This document shows, in pieces, positions 21,702 to 35,089 of a stretch of 64,000 nt of DNA; within the stretch, counting starts at the first letter, position 1; each line of letters starts with the position of its first letter. The notes below the pieces were generated by a model. The model saw nothing but the letters and a program-made list of their open reading frames with translations. It was not told where the DNA came from and did not search any database. Source of the DNA: Humulus lupulus (Eukaryota > Streptophyta > Magnoliopsida > Rosales > Cannabaceae); the NCBI RefSeq assembly GCF_963169125.1, contig NC_084802.1, positions 12,896,896 through 12,960,895 of the forward strand. The letters run 5' to 3'. The position numbers and the translations under genes were made by a program.

Positions 21702-22708
21702 TGACAAACACCCTTAAGATGGTAAATAAATTTTTACTTGTGTCAAGAAACGGATGAAGAATTTGTCACTATGATATTGCATAGCAAGAGTGCATATATA
21801 TAACACTTGATAGCTCGTATCTTGTATATTGCGAAAGTGTGTTATTTAGTTGTTGCTCTGTTTCGTTCGAATAGAATGATATCAATTACTTTCTTCTCTA
21901 TATTCATTCATTGTTCAATTTTTGTTTGAGGAAGCTTGCCAAGTTGGTGTGTGGGTGCATTGATAATGAAGAATGGAGACTCTCAATGTGAAATACATTT
22001 TAAAATAACAAGTATATATAGGTGGTTGTAAGATTTGAACTTGAGAAACAAAATTGAATTAAGCTCATCATTTAAGCTTTTTTTCTTTCCCTCTCTAATT
22101 TTCTAAGTAACCAAAGACACTCCACAAAGCTCAAAACTCTCATCAATGGTGATTATTGTAGGGTAAAAAGAAGATTATCATGCCATCGAAAAAGGAAAAG
22201 TGTAAAACCCCAAAATCCCAGTTCGTCTTTAACCACAAGCACCAAAACTACCAAGTTAGAAACTGCAATTCTCCTCTCAAGATCCGAAGTCTTGGTTTCT
22301 TCTACGACAACACAACTAAAATGGTCAAACTATAAAGGTCCATGCACACCCAAATAAATCTTCGATTGAAATTTTCACCATTAGAGTTTATGGATTGGAT
22401 TATAGTTCATATTCTTTTGAGAAGTTTACAAAATTATGAGAAAAAATAAATTACTTTTAATATTTATGGGCATCAAACTTATGCCACAAAATATGGTGAT
22501 TCTAGTAAAAAAAAATTTAAAATGTGGGAATCCCATAAAATACCATGGACAAAATACCATAAACAAAAATACACTCTTTCTTACTTTTCTCTTTCTCTCT
22601 ATCGCTCATGTATCTTTCACTCTCTCCATTTTATCTCACAACAATGACATCTAACTATTTTCTCTCATAACAAAAGGAGCTCTCTCACAACGGAAAATGG
22701 ACGATGTA
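21702..22708. other. 3' flank of the GRAM gene and intergenic DNA
   Basis: The 3' untranslated region probably ends before about 21950. Beyond that I see AT-rich DNA with pyrimidine-rich stretches (22570-22640) and no supported gene. Confidence 0.5.
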
Positions 22709-24350
22709 TGTAACACCCTAGACTCTAAGGACCGTTATGGTGTGCATTTTAAACAGTGTTAAACTCGCTAATCAAGTCATTTGGCCATAATCGTGTAACT
22801 AAGTATGATTAGCGATTTAGGGTTAAAATTTTTGGTTAAGATATAACGTTTCACTAGAACGTTTACTGTATACATTGGGATCCCAAAATAAAATTTAAAG
22901 GTTAATTACAAGAAAATATTTACAACCAGTCGACTTAAGCGGCAAAATAAGGTTTAACCCTAGTTTCTCTTTCAACCCTCGGTTGTGGCGGTCGAGCAGC
23001 TGCATATGTACACATTGTCACCTAAGCTCTCCAACTCAAGCATGGTCCAACTTTCTTTTGCCTTTACCTGCACCACATAGCACCCGTGAGCCGAAGCCCA
23101 ACAAGAAAACTCAATATGCTCATGAATAGTGTAACATGTCATCAAATCATAATGTGCATGCCTAGCAGTAATAGCCTTAATCACGCATGCAAATAAGTTC
23201 AAATAATGATGGTTGTGGGCCATGCCCTCCTGTAAGGATGACTATCAAGTCAATCCTAAACAGATCAATGATTTACACTTTGAGGTTCCGATAACCATGC
23301 TGGGCTTATAGCTCTAATCAAAGTCACTAACATGGGATCCGCACCCTTAAATGAGTGACTGATAAGCAAGTCACTAACATGGGATCTGCACCCTGAGATG
23401 AGTGACTGATAAGCAAGTCGCTAACATGGGATCTGCACCCTTAGCCATGTGACGATACGGTCACCTGGGCCTTCTGGCTCTGACTCTGAGTAACTAGTCA
23501 TAGACTAGACAAACGCTTTTAGTTTTTCATCGAACTTGGGGTTGGTCCGACATTAATGCTCATGATGAGTCATTCAATGCAGTTATCGATTAGATCTAAT
23601 CTTTTCGGCTATGCATTTATGACACTTATGTCGCTCCTGACTTAGGTCAAAACACACGACCAGTGCTCAGTTCTACTGTCGAACTTGACTAGTAAGTCAC
23701 AGCTTCACAGTGAGTTCTGGCACCATTACTGATTCTGACTAGTATGTCAGTGCCACGCACAAGTAAGAAATGCTACCAGGCATATATCATATGTCAAATA
23801 TCCAAATGTAGGGAATTTAGCATGCTTACTTAACAATTGCTAGCATAACTAAGATCATGCATAAACACAGAGACTCAAGCTCTGAGCAATCTCATATTCA
23901 ACATTCATGGCATGCCCTAACCACATGCTTCTCATGCATTACATGCATCACATACTGGGTGCAATTTTCTTACCTTTGGTCCAAGCACAGGTTACCCATA
24001 AACGAGCCACAAGCACGATCCTGATTCTAAGCCTCTAGCGATAACTTAGTCACAACCATAATATAAAACCTCATCAAAATGAGTAATAAAAGGTTCCCAG
24101 ACCAAGACCTAGCCTCCGGGACGTCGAATCCCACTAAACCTGGTAGTAGGAATGATCCTGAGGCCTAAGGTTTGAGTTCCCATAATCAAAACACCCTTTT
24201 GGCCACAAATGGCCTCAAGCGTGGCGACCCTCAGGCCCTTCAGCACCACCGCCCACCTGCAACAGGCTCGGGTCGCGACGCCCAAGAACAGGGTCGCGGC
24301 CCCACCTCGAAACCCAGCCAAAACCACGCTTTTCCTCTTTTAAAAGGTAT
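22709..24350 (-). mobile_element. Chromovirus LTR fragment, reversed
   Basis: Left end TGTAACACCCTAG at 22709 is the LTR's 3' terminus on the minus strand. The conserved core is at about 23060-23110 and the GC block at 24270-24300. It is a close relative of the 1-1984 copy. At about 24350 it breaks off and is fused to a chromovirus pol on the opposite strand. No primer-binding site lies at its left edge. Confidence 0.8.
23321..23440. repeat. 47-bp tandem repeat, about 2.6 copies
   Basis: Units start at 23321, 23368 and 23415 (AAGTCACTAACATGGGATC). This is the minisatellite block of this LTR copy. Confidence 0.85.
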
Positions 24351-24355
24351 TTTAA

Positions 24356-26866
24356 AAGATCGACCTTCGTTCTGGTTATCATCAGTTGAGGGTTAAGGAG
24401 GGAGACATATCGAAGACTACTTTTCGTACCAGGTATGGGCATTATGAGTTCTTAGTCATGTCTTTTAGATTGACTAATGCCCTAGATGTTTTTATGGATC
24501 TGATGAACAAAATGTTCAAGGATTATCTGGATCAGTTTGTGATCGTCTTCATCGATGATATCCTGGTTTATTCTCAGTCTGAGTCAGAGCATGAGCAGCA
24601 TCTGAGGTTGGTTCTACAGAGACTGAGGGAACACAGATTGTTTGCAAAGTTCAAGAAATGCGAGTTCTGTTATCTCAGGTATCTTTTCTTGGGCATATTG
24701 TCAGTAAGGAGGGGATTAAGGTAGATTCAGCAAAGATCGAAGCAGTCAGAGATTACCAAGGCCAAAGAATGCTTTTGAGGTTAGAAGTTTCCTTGGATTG
24801 GCAGGTTATTGTAGGAATTTCGTGGAAGGGTTCTTAAAGATTGCTACTTCATTGACCGAGCTGACACGCAAGAATCATAATTTTGTGTGGTCAAACAGGT
24901 GTGAGAACAACTTCCAGGAATTAAAGCAGAGGTTGATTACAGCTCCAGTTTTGAGTCTTCCAACAGATTAGGAGAAGTTTGTGATTTATTGCGATGCTTC
25001 TCATCAAGGTTTGGGCTGTGTTCTGATGCAGTCAGAGAAGATAATTGCTTATGCCTCACGTTAGCTGAAGGAGTATGAAAAGAGATATCTCACTCATGAT
25101 TTGGAGTTGGCGGCTGTGATATTTGCTTTAAAGGTATGGAGGCACTATCTTTATGGGGAGAAGTGTGAAATCTATACAGACCACAAAAGCCTGAAATACT
25201 TCTTCACACGGAAAGATTTGAATATGAGACAAAGGCGTTGGCTGGAGTTAGTAAAAGATTATGATTGTGAGATTTTGTATTATCCAGGATAAGCCAACGT
25301 GGTAGCTGATGCTTTGGAAGGGTCTGGGGTAGATTTATAGTGCGAGGCTGATAGCCAGAGAGTTGGCAGATGATATGACCAAAGCTGGTATAGAGTTGCT
25401 GGTGGGCCAGTTGGCCAATATTACGCTACAGTCTACACTGTTGGAAAGAATCAAGGAGGGTTAATTGAGTGATCCACAGCTGATCAAGATCAGAGAGGAT
25501 GTTTTGGCTGGAGTATCCAGAGATTATACAGTGTCTGAGATGGGTTTGTTGAGATATAAGGGTCGGATATGTGTCTCGTTAGACACTGCTATGAGGCGAG
25601 AGATTCTGGATGAATCCCATACTACACCTTACTCTTTGCATCCAGGCACCACAAAGATGTATCAGGATGTGAGATTGTTGTATTGGTGGCCTGGGATGAA
25701 GAGGGATGTAGTGGAATATGTGGCTAAGTGCTTGACATGTCAATAGGTCAAGACTGAGCATCAGAGGCCGGCAGGGTTATTGCAGCCTCTGGATATCTCA
25801 GAGTGGAAATGGGAGGACATCACAATGGATTTCGTGGTGTGGTTACCTAGAACTGTTGGTCAACATGATTCTATTTGGGTGATGGTGGATTGCTATACCA
25901 AGTCGGCTCATTTCATGCCAGTGAGGACTACATATACAGTTGATCAGTATGCAGATCTCTACGTGAGAGAGATCGTGTGCCTTTATGGAGCACCGAGGTC
26001 GATCGTGTCAGATTGGGACCCCACCTTTACTTCCAAGTTCTGGGGGAGTTTAAAGAAGGTCATGGGAACACAGTTGAAGTTCAGTACTGCTTATCATCCT
26101 CAGATTAGATGGGCAATCTGAGAGGACGATCCAGATATTAGAAGATATGCTGCGAGCATGTGTGCTGGACTTTGGTGGATCATGGAGTAAGTATCTACCT
26201 TTGATAGAGTTTTCCTACAACAACAGTTATCAGTCTACCATTGGAGTTGCACCTTATGAGATGTTGTATGTTAGGAAGTGCAGATCTCTCATTCATTGGG
26301 ATGAGACAGGTGAAGGGAGATACTTGGGTCCTGAATCGGTGCAGAGGACTAGTGAGGCCATTGAGAAGATTAGAGCTCGGATGCTCGCTTCTCAGAGTAG
26401 ACAAAAGAGCTATGCAGATCCCAAGCGCAGGATCGTGGAGTTCCAAGTGGGAGACTATGTCTTCCTTAGAGTCCCGCCATGGAAAGGGGTGAGAAGATTT
26501 GAGAAGAAGGGCAAGTTGAGCCCTAGATTTGTAGGTCCATTTGAGATCCTGGAGAGGATTGGTTAGGTGGCTTACAGGTTGGCCTTGCCTTCGGCATTGT
26601 CAGCTGTGCATAACGTGTTTCACATTTCAGCTCTTCGGAAATATGTATCTGATGTGACTCATGTCTTGAGTTATGAAGATTTGGAGCTTGAGGCAGATCT
26701 TTCCTTTGAGGAACAGCTAGTCCAGATACTTGACAGAAAGGACAAGGTCCTCAGGAATAAGATGATACCTTTGGTTAAGGTACTATGGAGGAGCAACAAG
26801 GTCGAGGAAGCGACCTGGGAGCTGGAGTCAGATATGCAAAATCAGTATCCTGAGCTGTTCAGGTAA
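24356..26866 (+). pseudogene. Chromovirus pol, 5'-truncated and decayed
   Basis: Reading begins inside reverse transcriptase ([12 protein letters not shown]). It passes the active-site motif FIDDILVYS, RNase H ([20 protein letters not shown]), the integrase H-H-C-C finger (25620-25740), the integrase core (TMDFVVWLP, IVSDWDPTF) and ends in a chromodomain (VLWRSNKVEEATWE, stop at 26864-26866). Gag, protease and the N-terminal part of RT are missing. Frameshifts (near 24690, 24760, 26110) and stops (24970, 25062, 25290, 25744, 26565) break the frame. The chromodomain and the following long LTR point to the Tekay/Del chromovirus clade, in which it would guide integration to chromatin. Confidence 0.92.
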
Positions 26867-26902
26867 ATTTTGAGGACAAAATTTCTGTAAGGACGGGATA
26901 GT
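26867..26902 (+). other. Polypurine tract region of the chromovirus
   Basis: TTTTGAGGACAAAATTTCTG and GGACGGGATAGT lie directly before the LTR start. The first phrase is characteristic of Tekay-type elements; the purine run itself is degenerate. Confidence 0.65.
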
Positions 26903-27452
26903 TGTAATGCCCTGAAATCCCTAATGCAGTTTAATGGTTGAATTAGTAGGCCGGGAGGGCCAAAATTGATTTATTATGCCATTAAATGATTACGTGCATG
27001 TTTATGTGAATTATATTATAATATGATGTTAAATGCATGCACGTAGGTCCACATTTTATCATAGGGGATTTTTGGTAATTTGGCCTGTGAGGGTGTAATT
27101 GTATATTTGTATGCATGTCAATGATTTATTGTTGAGGCCACATTAAAATGTGGATCTGTTCAAGCCATTCGGCATGAGACGATCTTTGAGTAACAAGTTA
27201 GCGGTTTGGTCATAACAGGTTTAAGTTCGGGGATCGGGGTGAGTCTTGGGATATTTTGATGATTAGAGCGTTGCCGGGAATTAAAGGGTAACGGGATATG
27301 AATTTTTGGTATTTGAGAATATCGAGAATAACAGGAATTAGAGGGTGTTAATTATGATTAACGAAATAGGTGGAAAATGACGATTTTACCCTTGGGAGTC
27401 TTTAGAAACCTTTAAATGACCTAGGGGCAAAAATGTCATTTCACCTTAAGAT

Positions 27453-27460
27453 TTATATAA
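27453..27460 (+). promoter_or_regulatory. TATA box of the chromovirus LTR
   Basis: TTATATAA, about 550 bases into the LTR, followed by an A-rich leader. It is a plausible pol II promoter; there is no further evidence. Confidence 0.5.
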
Positions 27461-28610
27461 GCCATTGAAGGCTGTAGAAACTTGAAGAAAACAAAGCATA
27501 AAAAACTTTCTCCCGTACCTTATTTTCTCTTCTTTTTCCTTTGGAATTTTTGACCCCAATTTGAAGAACCAAGCTAGGAAATCAAAGTTTGGAGCTTAGG
27601 ACTTTAGTTCATCCATTGAAGAGGACTCAAATCCAACTTGAGGTAAGAATTCAGCCATGAAACTTTGATTAAACTCTGTTTTTCTAATAGTTTTCAATTG
27701 AGAAATTTGAAGTGATTAGTTGAGAATTCATGGAGGATTTTGAGAAAATTTGCTTGGGTTTTGTTGTTGGTATGTTGATTGTGTTGTGGTAATACTTGGT
27801 TTTGGATTTGGAGACGTTTGAGTAAGTTTTTAGAAGGATTAGAGAGAAAAAAAGAGGTTTTGATGGGTGAAAACAGGGGATTTTGGTTGCTGGGAGGCAA
27901 TGCCGAGCATTGGATGCAGGAGCTTGAAGCTGGCGACTCTGTTTGGGAGGCGGGCCGCTGCATGGTGGAAGTAGGGCCGTGGCCCTTAAGAGCTTTTTTG
28001 GCCAAAAATGTATTTTTGTCATGAGAACTCAAACCTTAGGCCTCGTGATCGTTCTTACTATCCAGTTTAGTAGGATTCGACGTCCCGGAGGCTAGATCTT
28101 AATTCAGGAACTTTTTATTATTCATTTTATTGATGGAATCCTATATTTGGTTATAACTAGGTGAACGCTAAGGGACTAAAAGACTGATCATTCTCAAGGG
28201 TTGTTCTTTTATTAATTCTCGCTCGAACCAGAGGTAAGAAAACTGCACCCCATATGTGACATGCATGGTTATTCATGAGGCATGTTGAGTGTTTAAATGT
28301 GGACATTGATTGCATATCGAATGCTTAGCAAATCTTGCTCACTTATGCATGACACTGACTAAATAGTAAGAATTGGCAATGGTGTCAGTATTAACTGTGA
28401 TGCTTTGACTCATTAGTCAAGTTCGGCAGTAGTACTGAGCACTGGTCACATGGTATTGACTAATAAGTCACTTAGCGTATTTAACGCAAGCTGACAAAGA
28501 TTAGATCTAATCGACATCTGCATTGAATGACTCAAATGAGCATTAATTCCGGACTGACTTCAAGTTCGATGAAAACTAAAAGCGCTTGTCTAGCCAAAGG
28601 CTAGTCACTT

Positions 28611-28880
28611 AGAGCCAGGGCCAGAGATCCCCAGTGACTGCTTAGTCACATGGCTGTGGGTGCCGAGCCCGTAGTGACTACCCATCAGTCACTCATCTGA
28701 ATAGAGCCAGGGCCAGAGAGCCCCAATGACTGTTTATTCACATGGTTGTGGGTGTCGAGCCTGTAGCGACTACCCATCAGTCACTCATCTAAATAGAGCC
28801 AAGGCCAGAGAGCCCCAATGACTGTTTAGTCACATGTCTATGGGTGCCGAGCCCCGTAGTAATTTGCTCGCCAGTCACTC
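28611..28880. repeat. 92-bp tandem repeat, three copies
   Basis: Units start at 28611, 28703 and 28795 (AGAGCCAGGGCCAGAGA). This is the minisatellite block of this LTR. Confidence 0.85.
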
Positions 28881-29469
28881 ATTATGGTTTACCAGAACCT
28901 CAAGTGTTAAATCGCTCATCTGACTAGAGCTATAAGCTCTTTCATGGTTAACGTAACCACAAAGGGATATTCACTCATCTGTTTAGGGCTATAAGCTCTG
29001 TATGATTATAATGATAATCATTTGATAATATTTATATGCAGTATTGAGTTTTCTTGCTGGGCTTTGGCTCATGGGTGTTATGTGGTGCATGTAAAGAGAA
29101 AGAAAATCTCACCTAGCCTTGAGTGGAGAGCTTAGGTGGTGATGTGTACATATGCGGCCACTTGACCACCACGGCCAAGGAGTTCTCAGGGGAACTAGGG
29201 GGTTTACCCTATTTTTGCCGCTTAGATCGGCGGGTTGTAAATTTTATACTGTAATGACCATTTTGCATTGTAAATAACTTTTAAACGTTTTTATGGGCCC
29301 ATGAACAGTTTTATGTTTTTATAAAATATATACTTTCCTTCTGATTGGTTTTCCACCTTAACCTATTGATAACACCTAGAAGCACGTTTTTAACCAAAGA
29401 ACTCGGTTAGCGAGTTAAATCACGGTTCAAAGTTCACCGTAACTGTCTTGGGGTAACCAGGGCGTTACA

Positions 29470-29596
29470 ATCATCATCATCATCTTCTTCTTCTTCTTCT
29501 GTACGTTCTTCTGCGTCTTCTTTGTTGTTTCAGATTTTTTTTCCAGACCTAGTTTTATTTTTTAGATCTGGTTTTTTTTTTTTCCAAATCTATCTA
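29470..29596. other. (TCA)n/(TTC)n-rich stretch
   Basis: ATCATCATCATC followed by TTC repeats and T runs directly after the LTR. No gene seen. Confidence 0.6.
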
Positions 29597-30236
29597 AGTA
29601 ACTAGTTACTAGTTACCTTATTTAATCTCCTTCTTCATGGTTGTTTTTAAATATGATTTTGTTTTTCTGATCTAGTTTTCTTTATAAAACTACCTAAGTA
29701 ACTAGTTACTGTCACAATTTTGTTTTGTTTTCATATCTGATTTTTTTGTGGACCTAGTTGTAACCAGTTACCTTATTTAATCTTCTTCTTCATGGTTGTT
29801 TTTAAATCTGATTTTATTTCTCAGATATGGTTTTCTTTATAAAACTACCTACGTAACTAGTTACCGTCTTTGATCTTCTTCTTCTTCTTGTTTATTTTCA
29901 TATCTAATTTTGTTTTTCAGATGTGGTTGTTTTTTTTTAAAAAGATTTGGCTAAGTAACCAATTACCAATTAATTGTTATTTTGATAGGGGTAACCAGTT
30001 ACCACCACCTTCTTCTACTTCTCTGATTTTTTTTTTCTAGGTTTGACTTAGTAACTAGTTATCAATCCGTTATTTTAATAGGGGTAACCGGTTACCTTCT
30101 TCTTCTTCTTCTTTACTGGTTATATTCCAATCTGTTTTTTTTTTCTTTCTAAATCTTCCAGTAACCAGTTATAATTCACTCTAGTACTTGCCATGACAGT
30201 TAAAATTGATAGTGGTAACCGGTTACCGCCACATTA
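29597..30236. repeat. Cluster of ten palindromes of the type GTAACYRGTTAC
   Basis: Near-identical 12-base palindromes start at about 29598, 29698, 29760, 29853, 29955, 29991, 30051, 30084, 30171 and 30225. Variants are GTAACTAGTTAC, GTAACCAGTTAC, GTAACCAATTAC, GTAACCGGTTAC and forms ending in TTAT. They sit in T-rich DNA with loosely repeated phrases (CTTCTTCATGGTTGTTTTTAAAT, about 120-190 bases apart). No coding frame is present. I do not know what this is: it could be a decayed tandem repeat or an array of protein-binding sites. Confidence 0.75.
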
Positions 30237-30332
30237 CTAAAAAATCTAAAATTATTTTTACAGTAATAACTGATTATTATTTAAAATAAAATAAAATGTC
30301 ATATATACATGTCCAACAATAATCCAAAATAT

Positions 30333-30363
<31 letters not shown>

Positions 30364-30973
30364 ATGAATGTAACTCAGATATCATCATCATCAACACAAT
30401 TAGTGAAAGCCAATCTCTTTACCTCATATTTGAATGTATATATAAAAGCAATATAATAACAATTAGAGAATAATAATATATCCACATATAAATATAGAAA
30501 TGTGTACTGTTTTATAATCTTATATATATGTATATACATATAAAAATAATAATAACAATAATGTATGTATATATATATATATATGATGGAAGGAATTATA
30601 TGATTTTGATGCATACAGTTAATTGTATATGTATATATATATTATTAACCTACATATAATTAAAAAAATATAGTAATAAAAATATCCCTAAAAGTAATTA
30701 AAAAAAATAGTATTGAAATTTTATATTAAGTATATGGTATATTTTAATAAAATTACAAAAAATGGGGAAAAAATCCCATAAAAATGTAAACCAATAAATT
30801 ATGCCATACAAAACTGAAAGGAAAAAAAAACCATATTTATCAAAGTTTTACAAAAAAAATCACATATTTGATGTAATTTCCTCAATTCTTTTTTAGAAGC
30901 CATTCGATCTTTGAATGCCAAAGGAGTCCATCAAGCTACTTTTGTTACAACTTTTTCACAAATTATAGAAAAG
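30237..30973. other. AT-rich DNA with AC/AT microsatellite
   Basis: A run of about seven AC/CA units passing into (AT)n lies at 30331-30363. Other AT repeats are near 30565 and 30640. No gene is seen. Confidence 0.6.
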
Positions 30974-32847
30974 TGTTATAAATATTATATATATGGATGT
31001 CCATAATATTGAAGAATCACTAGGTTACCAAAAGTAAAATATCAACATTAATTTTTGATTGTATTCAGAGTAGTTATGTAACACCCCAATCTGCCAATAA
31101 GGTTTAGGACCATGATTAGCGTGCCTGGAGGGCAATAAATGAGTTAACATGTTTATATATGTGAATCTGAATGAATATGTGATTAGAATGCATGTTTAGG
31201 TGGTATAAATATGCATGTGGACCCCGTTTGTATGTTAGGGGTAAATCGGTAATCTTAGCCCGCTGAGGGCGTAAATGTGTTAATGGTATTATGTGATTTG
31301 TACCACGTGAGTGTGGTGTTATTAATGTGATGCACGTGCTGAGATGGTCCTAGAGAGCTAGATAACTCAAAAGTCACAACGAGATTTGATACCCGGCTCG
31401 GGAGGAGCCTAGGGGTACTTTGGGGAATTTCATCAGTTGAGTTGTGAATTTGTGGTTAATGGTTATTGGTGATTGGGTAACCTGAGTAACCATTAGTAAC
31501 TGCTGAGAGTAACAAGTTTAGATGGAAAAATGGTAGAATTGTAATATAAGTGAAATGACAAGAGTGCCCTTGAGGTTTAGTTAGGAGAGGATAACTATGG
31601 GAGGATAGGATAGTAATTTGGCAGGGATTTAGATTACTTCAGCTGAAGGAAAATGGGAATATGTTTTACACTTAGTCATATGTTTTGTTTATGCTGAAAT
31701 TGGGAGAAACCTAGAGGAAAAGAGAAGAAAAGGAAGAAAGGAAGGGAGTTGGGAATTCTGAAATTTAGGAGAGGAATTAAGGTGGTTTGAAGTAATTGAA
31801 GCCAAACAAGAATCAAGATTTGTTCTGAGGTAAGAATTGCTCCTGTTTTACTGAGTTTTAAGCTTGATTTTAGAAAGTAAGAATGGAAATTTAAGGATAG
31901 TTATGGCTGGTTTTTATGAGAATTCAGCTTGATAATCAAGAGGAGTTGGGCTAAAGCTGGGATTGGAGGAAGCTCAAGCTGAGTTATTGATCGAGGTAAG
32001 AGTTTTTATCACCTTTGAATTTTCGTTTCTGGTGTGGTTTAAGAATATTGAAGCATGGGTTAAGTTTTTCAAGTCTTGGTTTGAGTTTCTGAAATTTGAA
32101 ACCAAAGGGTGGATTTTGGGTGTGATTTTTATGATTGAGCTGGTTTATGATGTTTATAGGTTGTAAAATGGTTTATTTGGGGTTTTAAATTGATTTTGGG
32201 GTTTAGGTATGTGTTTGGGTTGAATTGGGAGTGTTTTGGCTCGGGGAAAATGCAGAGGAAAACCCAGATTTCTGGGTTCGCGAAGGAGCACCGTGGCCCT
32301 GTTCTTGGGCGCCGCGGCGCGAGGCTGCTTCAGGACAGGGGAGTTCTCTCTGACTTGCTGGGCGCCGCGGCGCTAGGCTATTTTCAAAACATGGAATTTT
32401 TCAATTTTGAGCTTTTGCTCCGGGGGTTCGGGGGATGTTTCTGATGAATTGTTTTAGCAATTTGGGGATTCCGAAAGTGTGGCATTGGTCCCGGGAAGTG
32501 GTTTTGGATTGGTTAGTATTAAAGGATGTTTTATATGTGTTGTGACTAGGTCTCCGGAGAGGCTCGGGTTAGAGGACCGTGCTCGCGGCCTTGGTGCATC
32601 GGAAAGCTCGGGATACAGGTAAGAAAACTGTAGCACCCGTAGAGCAGGGCTTGGGCCCATAGTATTGTTGCAGGGCGCGGCCCTAGATTGTATCGTTGCT
32701 AGGGTGTAGCCCTAAATGAATGATTTTATACTTGATTGTTATTTGGGAATGCTAAATGTGGTAATAGCAGGGGGAACGACGAAGGGCCGAGAACAGCGAA
32801 GGCCGAGAATGACAGTGGGGCCGGGAATACCACTTAGCACATGGAGT

Positions 32848-35089
32848 TGTAACGCCCTGGCTACCCCAGAACAGTTACGGTGAACGGTGGACCGGAAATT
32901 TGACTCACTACCAGAGTCCTTTGGTCAAAAACGTGCTCTAAGTGTAATTAACAGGTTAAGGTATAAAACCAATGAAAAGGAAATGGAGATTTTTATTACA
33001 AACTGCTCTGTAGAGCTAAACAAAACATTTACAAGTGGTTCTCAGTACAAAATGGTCACTAGTGTTCGAAATTTACAACCTCACCGACCTAAGCGGCAAA
33101 AATAGGGTAAACCCCCTAGTTCCTCTGAGAACTCCTTGGCCGTGGTGGTCAAGCGGCCGCATATGTACACAACACCACATCAGCTCTCCACTCAAGGCTA
33201 GGTGAGCTTTTCTTTCCCTTTACCTGCACCACACAGCACCCATGAGCCATAGCCCAGCAAGAAAACATAATACTTTTCATAAACATTATCAAATGATTAT
33301 CATTATAATCACACTGAGCATAAAGCTTTCAAACAGATGAATAACACATGATTTTAGCGGGAGAGTGGCTGTTGAGTAAGCCACTAGCCTCCAAGCTCTC
33401 TTTTCTAGCGGGAGAGTGGCTGCTAAGTAAGCCACCAGCCTCCAAGCTCTGTTTTCTAGCGGGACAGTGGCTGCTAGGTAAGCCACTAGCCTCCAAGCTC
33501 TGTTTGTTCATCGACCCTCAGGGTCGGTCAGGCATTAATGCTCCTTGAGTCATTCAATGCTAGTAGTCGATTAGATCTAATCTCTGTTGGCTTGCGTGAC
33601 TCACGCTAAGGCCGTTCTGACAAATAAATCAGCGCTTCCTGACCTGTGTCCAGTAACACTGCCGAGCCTGACAAATAAGTCACAGCCTCACAGCTGATAC
33701 TAACACTTTTGTCGATTCTGTATTCAGTCCATATCCATATTTATACAATCAACATGCCTCACAAATATCCACGCATGTCACACTTTGGGTGCAGTTTTCT
33801 TACCTCGGGTTTCGCACTGGAACAAATAAAAGAGTGACCCTGAAAACGATCGACCTTTTGGTCCCTTTAGCGGTTACCTGGTCATAACCAAATTATGGGA
33901 TTCCATCAATAAAATGAATAATAAAAGGTTCCCAACCAAAACCTAACCTCCGGGACCTCAAACACTACTCAATTGGGTAGTAGGTTCAACCCCGAGGCCC
34001 TAGGCTTGAATCCCCATGCTAAAAACTCCACTTTGGCCAAAAATGCCTTAAGGGCCGCGGCGCACCACAACTGCGCCGCGGCGCCCAGCCCAGAATGGCC
34101 AAAATGGCAGCACGCGAACTAAAACTTTCCCCTGTATTTTCCTCCCAAACCAGCCCTTCAAATCAGTTCAAAACCTCCTCCAAATACACAATTAAACCCC
34201 TAAACAACACTCATAACTCTCCCTCATTATAACCCAAGACAAACCCCAACTAAAACCTCCATCAATTCCAACAATCCTCTACAAAACACAAGCTGAAAAC
34301 TATCTTTAAAACAGGGTAAAACCAGAAAAATTATGGTCAAAGCTTACCTCAAACTTGGTATTGAACCCTCTCCAATGGCTGAACTAACTCCACAACCTTA
34401 GCCCCTTGATTTCCTAGCTTAGTTCCACACTTGAGCTCAAAATTCCAAAGAGGAGAAACTATAGAGATGAATGTACGGGAAGGAGGTTTCTTACTCTGTT
34501 TTGGTTCTATTTTACTCTACAGCCTTCCAAGCTCATATATATCCAAGCCAAAAGACCTTTATACCCCTAGGTCTTTAAAAGTTTCTAAAGCCAACTCAGG
34601 GGTAGTTTTGACATTTTCCACCTACACCGTTAATCATAACTAACGCTTCCCAATTCCCGCTAATCTCAATTTTCCCAAACACCAATAATTCACCTCCCGT
34701 TAACCCTTTAATGCCCGGTAACACTATAATCATTAAAAGCACCCCGAGACTCACCCCGAGCCCCGAGCTTAAGCCCGTTATGACCAAACCGACATTAAAC
34801 ATTCCTTGATCGTCTCATGCCAAATGGCGCGAACAAACCCACATCATAATGTGGTCTCAAATTATATCATCAACATGCGAACAAATAATCAATTTACCCT
34901 CAACGGGCCAAATTACCAACACACCCCTGTGGATAGAAATATGGACTCACATGCATGCATTTCACATCATATCATAATATAATCAACATATACATGCATT
35001 TAATCAATTAATAACATAATTAAGCAAGTATGGCCCTTCCGGCCTACTGTTCACGCCGTTAAACTCAACGGAGAATTCGGGGCATTACA
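32848..35089 (-). mobile_element. Solo chromovirus LTR nested in the LTR above
   Basis: On + it reads TGTAACGCCCTGG ... GGGCATTACA. GAGT flanks both sides (32844-32847, 35090-35093), a likely 4-base remnant of the target duplication. The conserved core is at 33215-33270, the GC block at 34050-34085, and the chromovirus LTR 5' end lies at the right. No internal sequence remains. Confidence 0.88.
33355..33507. repeat. 51-bp tandem repeat, three copies
   Basis: Units start at 33355, 33406 and 33457 (TAGCGGGAGAGTGGCTG). Minisatellite block of this LTR; frames through it are artefacts. Confidence 0.88.

Larger units (their letters stand above)
26903..29469 (+). mobile_element. 3' LTR of the chromovirus (complete, 2,567 bp)
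   Basis: It starts TGTAATGCCCTG right after the polypurine tract and ends GGCGTTACA. It gives the full LTR layout used to recognise the other copies: a 5' part with CCGGGAGGGCC, a TATA box near 27453, a GC block near 27950, GAGGTAAGAAAACTGCACCCC near 28230, a minisatellite at 28611-28880 and the conserved core near 29046. The 5' LTR partner is not in the window. Confidence 0.9.

Noticed and set aside
33289..33548. Frames with repeated peptide on both strands
   Set aside because: Translation of the 51-bp tandem repeat in the LTR.
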